From assembly GCF_958450345.1 (NCBI RefSeq), contig NC_088780.1, positions 95,368,226 through 95,432,225 on the forward strand: a stretch of 64,000 bases of DNA. The letters run 5' to 3'. The translations under genes and the position numbers were made by a program. The notes beneath the pieces are model-generated. The model searched no databases. It was not told the DNA's origin and saw nothing but the letters and a program-made list of their open reading frames with translations. The stretch is from Calliphora vicina (Eukaryota > Arthropoda > Insecta > Diptera > Calliphoridae). Below, in pieces: positions 1 through 10,939 of this stretch (within the stretch, counting starts at the first letter, position 1; the number at the start of each line of letters is the position of its first letter).

Positions 1-375
1 TTTGAAAAAAAGGACACGTTTTTTATACCAAAACGTTCTATGTAAATTTGTTAAAATTTCAAAAAAAAAAAAATTAAAAATATCAATTTACAAATGCCTA
101 TAACTCGGAAATTATAAGGGACAAATTAAACACGTTTTCACCGAGCGTTTTCCAAAAATATAAAAATCTTTGAAATCGGATGGGAAACAAAAAAATGGCA
201 CATGTTTAAAAATTTTACATGTCGAATATACCATACTTTAAGCACCCATAGCATTTTTATTGCCCGTTTTAATAACTTCAACTTGAATTTGCTTTGTCTA
301 TGCCCACGTGAAATTTTATCCCAATCCGTTTAGAAATGCCAGATTTATTTCCAACAAATTTTAATTCTGCCCCAC
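1..375 (-). repeat. End of a repeat with a CAGTGGGGCAG terminus, cut by the window edge
   Basis: Read on the minus strand, this stretch starts CAGTGGGGCAGAATTAAAAT and continues with GGAAATAA. A very similar start, CAGTGGGGCAGGATCAAAAT followed by GGAAATAA, lies on the plus strand near 60096 after a TA. The shared start in two places suggests the terminus of a DNA element with a TA target. The other end lies outside the window, so class and length cannot be fixed. No reading frame of note. Confidence 0.4.
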
Positions 376-377
376 TG

Positions 378-567
378 TGCAGACCGAATTTTACAGCTGT
401 GGCAACAAAATTTTAGAAGGGGTAATAAAATTTTGAATGCTTCAACCGAAATTCTTCTTTATAAACTGACTTTCTGTTGATAGAGCCGAAAAATTTAATG
501 TGTGCAACAGAATCATTCGATTGGCAACAAATTCGGTTTCTACTACGAATTTGTTTTCTCTGTGTAA
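378..567. mobile_element. M2-family MITE, degenerate copy
   Basis: The sequence matches the 191-bp element at 47146-47336 over most of its length: the GACCGAATTTTACAG block, the TTCTTCTTT block and the end TTTGTTTTCTCTGTG followed by TA. One terminus keeps the GGCAACAAATTCGGT sub-terminal block, the other is eroded. It is non-coding. A Tc1/mariner-type MITE is inferred from the better copy. Confidence 0.55.
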
Positions 568-2705
568 GAACAGACTGTTAGAATGTATCTTTGTAGCTGG
601 TTTATGGTTGAATTGAGTATAAGTAATCCTGAAAATTAGCTATCGCTTATCTAGTTATGTAGTTAGTCAAGTAAGCAGTTATGTAGCTAGTATAGCTAGT
701 AAGGTAATTTACTCTATGTAACCGTTATATGAATGCCATGCATCGACTACTTTGGAGCAGATATCTTTGTAACATCCAGCATGCACATAATAAAATAACT
801 AACCATGTAGCTAATTATGCAACCAGTGGTGATCCCAGATGATAGGCAGGATCACTAGATCGGGGCAGTCACTCGGAACAGCTGGGAAATGAAGGTGTTA
901 GGAGGAGCTCCAAAAATTAGGGTTTTTAGTAAAGAGTTTAGTAATAGGGCTCCAAATGATTTTTGACCTACTTACATAATGCAGTTGTTTAAAAACTAAT
1001 TGTTATTAAAACTTTTCTTTTGTAATGCTGCCCCCTTCCTATATTTCAGTTCTGAAACATTTACCACATGACTCCTGGGTATGGAACTCTTTGTTGTACA
1101 ATAATGTAAAATATAAACATAAATACTAAACAAATAAAACTATGGACATAAAATAAATACTTAAATTACATTTGACATTTACGATTGAAATAATAAAAAT
1201 TATAAGTACGTATCTACGTATGTATGTATTTTGTCTTATATCTAGTACTTATGCAATGAAATAAATGGCACTCATACGATTCATATGATTTTTACGATAA
1301 TTTTCATTTGTATTATGGGTTCATAACAAGACATTTAAACATTTAACAGAAAGCGACTTGAAACATTTAAAAACTGCCACTCACTCTTAAATGCCTACTT
1401 CCCCCCCCCCTCCTTGCTGCAACCCTACCATCCGTTCAAATAGCAAAAAACAACAAACTAAATGTCCCATCCTAAAATAATGACCGTAGAATTGTTGTTT
1501 GTAACTGAAGCAAGTGTAACGAACTAGAACACATTTTCAATGTGATTGATTTTGAATAAAGAAAATGAAATGAAAACCTCGAGTACTAAAAATTGGATAA
1601 TTGAACCAAAAACTATAAGAAAAAACAAAAAAAGAAAAACTCAAGTGTGATCGTAAAATTAAACTAAAAGAATGAGTAAATAGAATGAAAAAAAAACGAA
1701 ATACTTTTAACACTTTTTACGAGCACTTGGCGGCTGGTTGAAGGAATTGAATTGAAATGAAAAACAGCCATTGAACACTCGTTCAATCGTGCCAGTAAAT
1801 TTTATACATTCTTTACAACTATATGGCAAGGAATTGTTTTCGCGGGACAAGGGGTACTGTTGGGGGGTTTTTATTTGTGTAGTATGTGCATTTTTAATTA
1901 ATTGACTTTTTAGTTTTTATGGTTTCATTAATTATCGCCAGATAAGATGGAAAAGCAACAATTAAACCAAAAAAAAAAAACATACAACACTCTCAAATCA
2001 TCTGTGGCCACAACACACTTTTTCCTTCTAAGGATTGTAATAAATTGGGAATCAATAAGAATGAGATGATAAACTTACAGTGAACCATAATACATAATAC
2101 GCGATTGACGTCAACCTTTTTATAGGGACATTTTTAATTTGTAATTGCTACAGTAAGTGGTCATAGGAATAGCAACAGTATGTAGGTGTTAACATATCAT
2201 TTATACCAGATAATGCGGAAACAACTTTATATGTTGCATAAACTTCTTCATATACCAAAGAGTCAGGTGGACAATTTCTCCTTCTTAATCAAAACGCAGC
2301 ATGTATAGTTTTTAACCAATTCACCCCTATTCGCCAATTTTTTAGCCATTTCTGCTCACCTATAAGGTCGATTACATATCTAAAAATGTTGTAGATATTC
2401 TACAAAATATTTATATAGATATTATCAACAAGATTTATACAACTATTGTAAATTCAGACGACTTATAACTCATACGACTGTACAACGTCAATTGTGAATT
2501 CGACTAATACGATATGCAGTTCCGTTTTAACAATTTCTATCAAGTAAAACTTTAAAATTTTCTAATGTAATTTATTGTATGTTTTTTCTTTATAGGCCGA
2601 TTTTTGTCCTAACCCGACACCGAATATTCGGCAGGAATCTAGTAAGCAGCAATATAAATGTTTGGCATTATCTTTTGGAGTCTCCAAACCGAAAATATAT
2701 AAAAA
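568..2705. other. No gene seen; unique-looking AT-rich DNA
   Basis: No reading frame with recognisable protein similarity on either strand. There is a low-complexity run of TAGTTATGTAG-like words at about 645-700, a C(10) run near 1401 and several A-runs. It reads as single-copy intergenic or intronic DNA. Confidence 0.5.
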
Positions 2706-3230
2706 CAAGTATGAAAGTATGGTCGGGTTTGACCATACACTAAGTAAAAGGCCAAAAACATTTTTCTTTTAAAATATCAATAATTTTTATTCGTGAGTGA
2801 TTTTTGGAAGTGGGCCTTATATGGGACTTATGCCCAATTATGGACCGATCATCATGAAATTAAGTCGTGTGATTTATTCCTACATGAAAGTTATTAATGT
2901 TGAATTTTGTGTGTATACCAACATTTTTAAGAGATTTATGCACGTTAAATTGGTTTTCGGAAGCGGGTCTATATGGGAACTATAACTAATTATGGACCGA
3001 TCGTAACAAAATTTGGTGACATGAATTTCGTATATATAAAACTTATTTGTAGCAAAATTTGTGTAGATACCTATATAAATTAAATATTTATGACCGATGA
3101 AGTCCAATCTCGGGAGGACATTTGTATGGGGGCTAGGTGAGTTAATAAACCGATTTCATACATTTTCAATAGGCTTGGTCCTTGGGCCGAAGAAATTATA
3201 TGTATCAAATTTGATCGCAATATATTCAAA

Positions 3231-3792
3231 ACTAGCTGAACCCGGTCCGCGTTGCTGGCCCTTCACAGACCGAAAATCAAAAATCTGACTTTACACTGTT
3301 ACCCAAAAGGCTTTTCTGAAGATTCCGTGAAAACTTCTTCAAAATCGGTCCAGCCATTTTTGAGTCCATACGGAACTGTACATACACACATCCCTTTTTA
3401 TTAAATATAGGGCATTAGCGGTATAATGTAAAAATTTGATTTTTACACACCCCTCCGCCCACAGACCGAATATCAAAAATCTGAATTTACAGTGTTACCC
3501 GCTTGGTTATTCTGGTTATTCCTTGAAAATTTCATCAAAATCGGTCCAGAAGTTTTTTATATATATAGATGGTATTAGCGGTATAATGTAAAAATTTGAT
3601 AATGCCACGCCCCTCCGTCCACAGCCCAAAATCAAAAATCTGACTTTACAGTGTTACCCGCCAGGCTATTCTGAAGATTCCCTGAAAATTTCATCAAAAT
3701 CGGTGAAGCCGTTTTTGAGTTCATTCGGAACATACATACATACACACATACATACATACCCACATACAAACATCCATTTTTATATATATAGA
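3231..3792 (+). mobile_element. G element (CTAGCTGAACCCGG...TATATATAGA) with internal tandem units
   Basis: It starts CTAGCTGAACCCGGTCCGCG and ends in a microsatellite tail, ACATACATACATAC then TTTTTATATATATAGA. Between them are three imperfect units of roughly 160 bp, each with CAGACCGAAAATCAAAAATC, CAGTGTTACCCG and AAAATCGGTCCAG; two are joined by GGTATAATGTAAAAATTTGAT. Comparing the interrupted T element with intact T copies restores TCAAAA|TTGCCACCTG exactly, so insertion was between A and T without a target duplication. Related copies are at 21769 and 56379. Class is unresolved: Helitron-like or a retroposon with a microsatellite tail. Confidence 0.65.
3721..3767. repeat. (CATA)n microsatellite
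   Basis: Alternating ACATACATAC, CACACATAC and CCACATAC words in the 3' tail of the G element. Confidence 0.8.
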
Positions 3793-4019
3793 TTGCCACC
3801 TGTACTTTGCGAACAATGTTTACATGGACAGCCAGCCACCCAACCAGCCAGACGGACTTACATCGTTTAATCAATTCAGAAAGTGATTCTGTGTCGATCG
3901 GTATACTTTAAGGTGGGCGTTAGACTAATATTGTTGGGCGTTATAAACATTTGCACAAACGCATTATACCCTCCCCATGGTGCACTATGGTGGTGTAGAG
4001 CATAAAAACAACAATTATA

Positions 4020-4200
4020 TTTAGAGATTTTTTATTTTTTTTTGGACTTTTTTTCATTTCCAGAATTAGCGAATTTCCAGAATTTACGGCTTCGCTCAGT
4101 AAACAAATTTTAAATTGCCGTCCTTCGGCTAGTCTCAAAGTTTTTCTCCTCTGGAGTGTATCAAAAATCGGCTTTGCTTATTAGTTTGGCGGCTTATTTC
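4020..4200. repeat. Repeat with CTCCTCTGGAGTGTATCAAAAA core
   Basis: The core TTTCTCCTCTGGAGTGTATC followed by a GGCTTTGCT motif recurs near 40000-40215 (several times, both orientations) and at 47605-47725. Here it is flanked by CGGCTTCGCTCAGT and CCGTCCTTCGGCTAG. Non-coding and of unknown class. It abuts the 5' end of the reversed T element. Confidence 0.5.
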
Positions 4201-5885
4201 GCTTAGTGAGGGATCTAGTTTCATTTCAAATATTTTGTTTAAATTTATAATGAATTAAGTTTCCATCTGAGGTTCTTTAATACATTTTTGATTTAGGTAT
4301 GGTGCCCTGAATTTCGATCCATATTTCTGAACAACACTGCAATCTATTTTAATTACAGAGCCAAATATTTTTATATTATTTCAAAAAGTAAATTTATCTT
4401 AAGAGTAGCAAAGTATATTTGAAAAAGTACTATTTCCGAAGATCTTTTACTGTCTCTACAAGGGTTCTCTTTAACCTCCAAGAAAAAACCCAGAGTCGGA
4501 AGACTTCAAAAATATTTTTCTTGTGCTTCTGGAAGAAACAATATTCAAGGTCATAAAGGACGAGGATTCTGAGATATTGTTGGTGCAACCAGCTGGATAT
4601 TCGTAACCAAATGAAATAAAATAACTTATTTATTTAGATATTTTCCTTTTTAAATTCATGAAAATAATTATACTCCTGATTGATTGATTAGGAATGGAAC
4701 TCCATGAAGAACTACCGATCATTTGTAATGCATGGAAACATGCTAAAATGAAAATCATTTTGAAGATTTAAAGTATCCTTAATTCTCTAGCCTCTACTAT
4801 TAATAGTTTAGTTTGAATTAAGCAAGTAAATGAGTGAACAGTTTGATGTACATCAATTTTAATATATGTATATTATGGATATATTGTTAATGCACAAGTA
4901 CGTAGTAAAAATAAACCAAAACTTTATTATTAAAACTATAAAAAACATTAAAAATTTATTAACAAAATATTTACATACAATACATAAATAATACATATTA
5001 ATTTACTCATACATAAATATTCGTTTATGACAAGCGCTTGCGACACACGCTTGCTCTCAGTTTATGCCACCACACACTCATGTTTGCAATATTTTAAATT
5101 GTAAGAAAAAACCTCGTTTACTTCACGGTCTTATAAAAATCCGATTTACGATTGATGAACACGATTTTTGACGTCTGTCAATGTTGAAATGTTGTCTATG
5201 TCATAAAACAATAATAATAATAATAATCTTTATGTTCTTTTACCCACAACTACAATTTTTGCTAGCGTTCATAATTGCTGTGATTTTGATTTTTACGAGC
5301 AACAGCCCAGCACCAACCATTAATTTACATGCAGATGTATCCTTTTTGTTCTACTCTCTTTTACCAGAATTTATGACCTATTTCAAGTACAATGATTCCA
5401 CTTCCACAGTCCCTAGCTGAAACAGTTTTAATAAATTCAAAGTCATCTTAATTAATGCGTCGGTTCAAACAGATTTTTACAGATTTTCATTAAATTGTAT
5501 TTTTATAATTTTGTTTTTCTATTTTGTTACAATAATCTTGTGTGTTTTAGTGCATTTTAAGCATTTATCTAATATATTGGGCATATGCACGCTTCATACT
5601 TAATATTTTTATGCATTTTTGTATTCACTTTCATAGAGAATATTTTGGATTTTACGATTATTGATAAGTGTCATGTGGCGTATTTGTTAATACTTACATA
5701 CTCATGCGCTATAAAAATTGGTTGTAAATATAATTAAATATTTATTTAAAAGAATATCCAGAAATGTTACGATGTTTTTGTGGCACACAAGTATTCATTT
5801 TTATTAAAAACACAAATGCATATTTATTAAATTTTTCAAATTTAGTGATCGTATGTGGGGAACAGCAATATACCAGCGGGGAAAT
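4201..5885. other. No gene seen; includes a short (AAT)n run
   Basis: No reading frame with recognisable similarity. An (AAT)n microsatellite sits at about 5211-5227 inside a hydrophobic but unconvincing 79-codon frame. The rest is AT-rich unique-looking DNA. Confidence 0.5.
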
Positions 5886-5889
5886 TTTT

Positions 5890-6295
5890 AAGGACTTCAG
5901 CTGTAAGGCCTTCTGTAAGACCTTTTTTTAGATCCAGTACTCATGCTCGCTTGTCTTCTCAGGAAGACCTTATGGAAGGCCTACCTTCTCCCTTCTTTTT
6001 GTTGCTACAAACGTAGTAAAAGCACAAAATGCCGTTAAAAATAGTTTTGCTTAAATTCTTTGACAAAGCGGTTGTGTGAATTTTTTACGTGGTCATTATT
6101 CAAGTTTTTATTATAAAAAAATTAAAATAAATTAAAGATCGCTTAGGTCGAGTAACTTATTAAATTTTAAACATAGTTTATTAGGCTTAATCAAAGATAA
6201 AATTTATTTAATAAAATTTGTTGAAGAAGGCCTACTATCAAGCCTGTTGAAGAAGGTAAACCAGAAGGCCTTGGCTGGCTAGGACATCGGGTGTA
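5890..6295. repeat. Imperfect inverted repeat with AAGGCCTTCTG motifs
   Basis: The left block (5890-5990) has TAAGGCCTTCTG and TGGAAGGCCTACCTTCTC. The right block (6225-6290) reads, reversed, CCAAGGCCTTCTGG and TAGTAGGCCTTCTTC. The arms are diverged and no target duplication was found. Possibly an old foldback or MITE. Confidence 0.35.
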
Positions 6296-6749
6296 AAAAA
6301 TGTATGAGTATGGAATGGGGCAATAAAAGTCCTTGTGCCTGCTAAATAAGGCCTGCTTACTACTTCTTTTCGTCGCTGGGATTATATTCATAAGTATGTT
6401 GCTTATGATTATGAAATTATTATTCACTCTATGTAATTTATTGCAGAAATGTGTAGTATTGACTTTAATTTCAAATGTATGTCTTTATAAATATTTGGAA
6501 ATATCAAAGAAGTACCAATTTGTTCAACACTGATTGGTATTAAAGACCCATCACAAATAAAATTGCGAAATAATCTCCCAAACATCGACAATTAAAATAA
6601 AAAATGTGAAAATAGCAAAAGTTTTTCGAAAAAATTCCAATAACGAATATCAGATGCTCGATGTCGGGACAGCAAAGTCGCCAAATGAAACTATCAATAT
6701 CAATGAAAAACAATGCTAAGTAGTGTCTTTTAAAAGACATGGCATTTTC

Positions 6750-7026
6750 CTGCCAAAAAAAAGCATCGAAATTTAATATCGGACAAAAATTTATCATTGG
6801 ACCATAAAACCTAGAACGTAGAGGAAAGGAGTTTTATGGTCAGATGAGACAAAAATAAATATATTCAATGCTGATACCATAAATTATATTTGGTCTAAAG
6901 CTGGAGTTATCACCTAGACTTACCAAGTTACGCAAACACTTAAACTTGGGGCCACCCCTAATGGATTAGGATTATTTATCCTACTTTGAAGTTGGACCAC
7001 TGGAACAAATAAATGGTATTATGAGT
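6750..7026 (+). pseudogene. Tc1-like transposase fragment
   Basis: Broken reading frames give recognisable Tc1 transposase pieces in order: KKHRN near 6755, the first catalytic-Asp motif LWSDETKINIFNAD at 6834-6875 with the following YIWSKAG, and VGPLEQINGIM at about 6988-7023, the last in another frame. The family enzyme cuts and pastes its element at TA sites using a DDE catalytic core. Stops and frameshifts separate the pieces, and the HTH N-terminus and the rest of the catalytic domain are missing. It abuts a different transposase pseudogene that starts just downstream, so the junction at about 7027 is an insertion or deletion scar. Confidence 0.7.
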
Positions 7027-7035
7027 AATGGAAAA

Positions 7036-7760
7036 TACTTTAACGTTGAGACGGGTGGAATCTTCCAACTTTGTCCTACAAAAAGTTGGCCAAACAATCA
7101 AAGGTCTGCTATCAAATTGTTTCCAATGTTATTAAACAGTACCGGCAGAACTTGTCCGTTGATAGAGAACATGGTTCAGGTAAAAGGAATTGTCCACATG
7201 ATGTTTCCATAACCAATAAATAGAAAGCATTTTCAAAAGAGCTCCCAACACCTCCGATAAGAAAGCAGCCCGGTTAGGTCAGTACTCGGAGTATTTGGTA
7301 CGAAAAGTTAAAGTCAATGCAAGTTTAAAAGCATACAAGGCTCAAAATATTCCTGACAGGAACTCTGCTAAAAAGGTCAAAGACAGTGCACGGAAATTGA
7401 AGACAAATTTTATACAGAAAATATACCTGCTGCATAATGGATGACGAAATGCATGTATGTAAAATTTTTCGCAGCTTCTAAATTTGATTTATGTTGCAGA
7501 TGCTCAATAGAATATGGAATAAAAGTTTAAGAGCCAAAGGCAGACAAAATTTCCCAAAAAGTTCTTGGTATGGCAAGCAATATGCAGTTGCGGCAAAAAA
7601 GCCAAACATTTGTTACAAAGGGCTCTATAAATACCGAAATTTACATCAAGGAATTTACCAAAAAGGATGTTTCCATTCATAAGACTTCTTAATGTGTTCA
7701 CTTATTTTTGGCCTGATTTGGCATCTGTCACTATGGTAAGAAAGGTCTTGAGTGGTACAA
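7036..7760 (+). pseudogene. Tc1/mariner-superfamily transposase (possible DD37E type), 5' part
   Basis: From about 7084 the sequence reads KLAKQSKVCYQIVSNVIKQY, a helix-turn-helix. The frame-shifted SVDREHGSGK, ARLGQYSEYLVRKVKVNA and DSARKLKTNFIQ follow. MDDE at about 7438-7449 is the expected first catalytic Asp, and KFPKKFLVWQAICSCGKK lies near 7545. The second catalytic Asp is in the DLAS/CHYGKKGLEWY segment just before 7760. Several stops and frameshifts make it a pseudogene. The gene continues at 9559 after a foldback insertion; joining the two parts at the 9-bp duplication restores the frame. The HTH plus DDE order and the RPVE-type C-terminus support the superfamily. Confidence 0.75.
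7752..7760. repeat. Target-site duplication GTGGTACAA (left) of FB1
   Basis: GTGGTACAA occurs directly before FB1 here and directly after it at 9559-9567. Removing FB1 and one copy restores codons L-E-W-Y-K-N-N-N of the host transposase. Confidence 0.85.
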
Positions 7761-9558
7761 TAGGGTGGCCTTTAATAAACGAAAGTTGGATTTTGGCCAT
7801 TCTCACCCTCCAGTTTGGTGAATATTAGTAAAAAAATCATCCTCAAAAAATTTTAAGTAAATCGGTTGGGGATAAGACGTGCCGCAAGCCCTCTGAAGTT
7901 TTGAGATGCATTTACAAGGGGAAAATTGCATTTTTTTCAGTTTTAGTAAAAATTTTTAAATTAAAAAATTACTTTTGCAATTTAATTTAAAAGAATCGAA
8001 ATGTGTACGTAATTGTCGTTCTAATGAGACATAAAAAATTGAAATTGGTCAACAAATGTTAAAGTTATTAAAAATTCCCCAGGCCATTAATGTGTCTCAG
8101 GCCACTAGAACCAGAGTTAAAGGAACAAAATTAACTTATTTTGAGAAATATTAAAATCAAAGCTCATTTTTACTTAAAATATGTCCATATTTACTTGTAT
8201 ATGAGTTTTTGTCTTCTTAGGGTACCGCTAACCTATTCTTAGGTATGAACAACAAAATAATTTTTTTTCAATACTCCATTTTCAAATTTTTAAAAATTTT
8301 GTTAAACAAATTTCAGAATTTTTTGATCATCTCATTGGGATTTATTAAGAATATAATAGGGAATAAAAATGTGAAAAAATTATGAAAATATCTCTTATAG
8401 TTTATCCGTACCTGCGATTTAAATTTTGAAATTTTTGAGAAAAACCAATTATTTGCCCATTTCTTGGCTAACGAGATCTATTTCCTTACTGTTATGAATT
8501 ATAAGTAAAACCTATTCAGAATATTATAGTCCAGATAATTCTAAATATAGTCTGAAAGTTTTACTAAAATTGGAAAACGTTATACCTTAAACCGTGAAGG
8601 TCAAAGGTAAAATTTTTCAATATTTGGAATTTCTCTTGGAAAGATAGCGAAATGTTGTATATTTTTGGGCCGATTTTGATAAAACTTAACAAAAATATAA
8701 CTCTAGTATTTATAATAACATTACAAGAATGGAAATTAACCCTTAATGGTACTTGCGGTTAAAATGACCCCAAACTTTTAAAATCATAATTTTTTTATGG
8801 TTTTAGAAGTTTGGGGTCATTTTAACCCCATGTGCTATATAGGGTTAATTTACATTTTTCTGCTGTTTTAGTAAATACTAGGCTTTGTATTATGTAAAAT
8901 TTCATCAAAATCGGCCCAAAAATATACAACATTTAGAACATTTCGAAATCTTTCCAAGAGAAATTCCAAATATTGAAATATTTGACCTTTTACCTTCACG
9001 ATTTAAGGGTTAACGTTTTCCGATTTTATATTCTTAATAAATCCCAATGATATGATCAAAAAATTCTGAAATTTGTTTAACAAAATTTTTAAAAATTTGA
9101 AAATGGAGTTTTGAAACTGCCGTTAAAAAAAATTTATTTTTTTGTTCATACCTAAGAATAGGTTAGCGGTATCCTACGAAGACAAAAACTCATATACAAG
9201 TAAATATTGAAATATTTTAAGTAAAAATGAGCTTTGATTTTAATATTTATCAAAATATGTTAATTTTGTTCCTATCTTTCTTATTCTAGTTGCCTGAGAC
9301 ACGTTAATGGCCTGGCGAATTTTTAATAACTTTAACATTTTTTGACCAATTTCTGTTTTTTATGTCTCATTAGAACGAGAATTATGTACACATTTCGATT
9401 CTTTTAAATTAAATTGCAATAGTAATTTTTTAATGGCAATGTCTTATCCCCAACCGATTTACCTAAAATTTTTTCAGGATGATTTTTTTTACTAATGTTC
9501 ACCAAACTGGAGGGTGAGAATGGCCAAAATCCAACTTTCGTTTATTAAGGCCGCCCTA
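7761..9558. mobile_element. FB1 foldback element, 1.8 kb, 9-bp TSD
   Basis: Ends are TAGGGTGGCCTTTAATAAAC and its near-perfect inverse. The two arms pair over most of the element: left about 7761-8735, right about 8849-9558, with the right arm lacking some inner sequence. Inverse pairs include GATTTAAAT... blocks, CCTATTCTTAGGTATGAAC/GTTCATACCTAAGAATAGG and CCTTGAC/CCTTCACG blocks. A 9-bp duplication flanks it, the size typical of Mutator-like transposons, so a MULE foldback is my inference. No transposase is encoded; ORFs in the arms are shadows. The loop contains a separate TTAA-flanked hairpin (8740-8844). Further FB1 arms are at 36050, 45367, 49505 and 63660. Confidence 0.85.
8740..8844. 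mobile_element. 105-bp hairpin MITE between TTAA sites (piggyBac-like)
   Basis: TTAA (8736-8739) then CCCTTAATGG... and ...CTATATAGGG then TTAA (8845-8848). Inside, GGTTAAAATGACCCCAAAC and its inverse GTTTGGGGTCATTTTAACC form a 19-bp stem. TTAA duplication and CCCT termini are typical of piggyBac-type insertion; class is inferred. It sits at the exact centre of FB1. Confidence 0.7.
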
Positions 9559-9811
9559 GTGGTACAAGAACAATAATGTGGTATTTGTACCAAGAGAGGC
9601 AATTCCTCCAAACTGCCTGGAGCTGAGGCCAGTGCAGAGATATTGGGTTCTTGTTAAAGGAGAATTGAAGAGCACAAAAAAGGTATCCAAAAGTGTGGTA
9701 GATTTTAAACAGAGATTGACAACCTGTTCGAACAAAGTGACATAAAGCACTATAAAAACCATATGGGTAGGGTTTTCGAAGAAGGTTCAAAATTTCATCA
9801 TTAGTGATTAG
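9559..9811 (+). pseudogene. Tc1/mariner-superfamily transposase, 3' part after FB1
   Basis: It continues the frame from 7760: WYKNNNVVFVPREAIPPNC, then LELRPVQRYWVLVKGELK and KVSKSVVDFKQR, with a stop after NKVT and further homologous residues to about 9811. Counting from the Asp of DLAS across the repaired junction, the RPVQ position lies 37 residues downstream. This fits a DD37E-type enzyme whose last catalytic Glu has become Gln in this copy. The pattern P-P-N-C-x-E-L-R-P-V is typical of this insect transposase group. Confidence 0.75.
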
Positions 9812-10935
9812 AACTATAAAAATATTTTATTTTTTTTTGTAAATTGTAACAATTTGGTTTCATTTTTATTAACATATATGTATGTTAAAAATTTTTCCAT
9901 CTCAGTCCTTAGGTCAAATGGCCACAATAATGTATTTTATGCTTATTTTGGTTCAGTTTCGCCTCAATAACGATGTTTACAAGAGCTTTATGTTTCTTAT
10001 TGTTATAAGATTTTATTTAGCTTAATGCGTTTTCAGAAATGGTCCGTATATGGAAACTTCACCGATTTGTATATATGGTGGATGTCATATCAAGTGAACC
10101 GATCGGGAAATAACAAAAATGCAAATAAAACAGTAAAAAAGAAATTTGTAAACATTTGCATCTCTACAGCTCATACAGTAATGGGATAAAATAGACATAC
10201 ATAGAGATTATGATTTCGTTATTAAAATATTTTTTTACAAAATATGGTGATTTTTCTATGTTTATCTATGGGTATGGGCAACCTACATACAACTGGTCAT
10301 GTGAGTGGTTCATCGATGGTCGGAAACATTACTACCCAGTTTTCGTCGATGATGTCTTCATGACATTTTATAATTTGTCGCCTATACAAAGGAATTGAGG
10401 AATTGTCGTGTTTTAAGCTCTATTGTTGATTAGCTAACGAGAATTTCATGAACTTTTCTTGAATAAAATAATATTCAGGACAAAGTGAACGACAAGTGTA
10501 TGCATTTTGTCCTGTATCAAGCCACATCCACGACAAGATGAGCGACAATGTCTTCATCTGATCGTCAGTAAAACTGTTGTGAAGAGAAAATTAACGACAA
10601 TTGCATGCATTTTGACGTCTTTGAAACTATATTAACTACCAGTAGGGCGACGAAGTACTTAACATTTTTTCATTTAAAATATAGAACTATAGTTCCAACA
10701 CTTTTTATGAAAGGGTATTGTCGCTTTAAGGTTGGGTTAAATTTATACCTTTTAGACTCATGGTGGATGGGAAATTATATCGTTTGGGAAATTATAATAC
10801 TGGTAAAGAAAACTAATTAGAATGAATTGATAATTGATTTTGGAGTAATGAAAATTAACGATTTTACAACATTCAATAAAATTATTTTACAGGTTATACT
10901 CTTCTTTTTCAGATTTTCTACGATAAGACACTCCT
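9812..10935. other. No gene seen; contains a short dispersed repeat
   Basis: At about 10062-10105 the words GTCATATCAAGTGAACCGATC match the dispersed repeat seen at 28810 and 61205 (GGATTTCATGTCAAGTGA). At 10450-10620 the words ACGACAA and TGCATTTTG recur. No convincing coding sequence. Confidence 0.45.
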
Positions 10936-10939
10936 GTGT

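Larger units (their letters stand above)
2706..4003 (-). mobile_element. T element, long type (TATACCC...CTTGTTTTT), reverse copy
   Basis: On the minus strand it begins near 4003 with a TATACCCTCC/GGGTATA-type 5' hairpin region, then GGCGTTATAAAC, the TAAACGATGTAAGTCCGTC block and GGCTGGCTGTCCATGTAAAC. Internal units follow, each with a GGACCGATC core and GTGGGCCTTATATGGGA. It ends near 2706 with AGTATGGTCGGGTTTGACC and AAGTATG/CTTGTTTTT. The element is non-coding; short ORFs inside it recur in every copy as translation shadows. It is interrupted by a G element at 3231-3792. Architecture (5' inverted repeat, 3' hairpin, no TSD) resembles non-autonomous rolling-circle DINE-1/mini-me elements of flies; this class is inferred. 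Confidence 0.75.

Noticed and set aside
2797..2985. Recurring short ORFs with FGSGPYMG-like residues (also at 14294 and 28131)
   Set aside because: They are translations of the same non-coding unit in T elements and differ by stops and frameshifts between copies.
5181..5420. 79-codon hydrophobic ORF that might be a membrane peptide
   Set aside because: The hydrophobic run comes largely from an (AAT)n microsatellite read as Ile codons and T-rich DNA.
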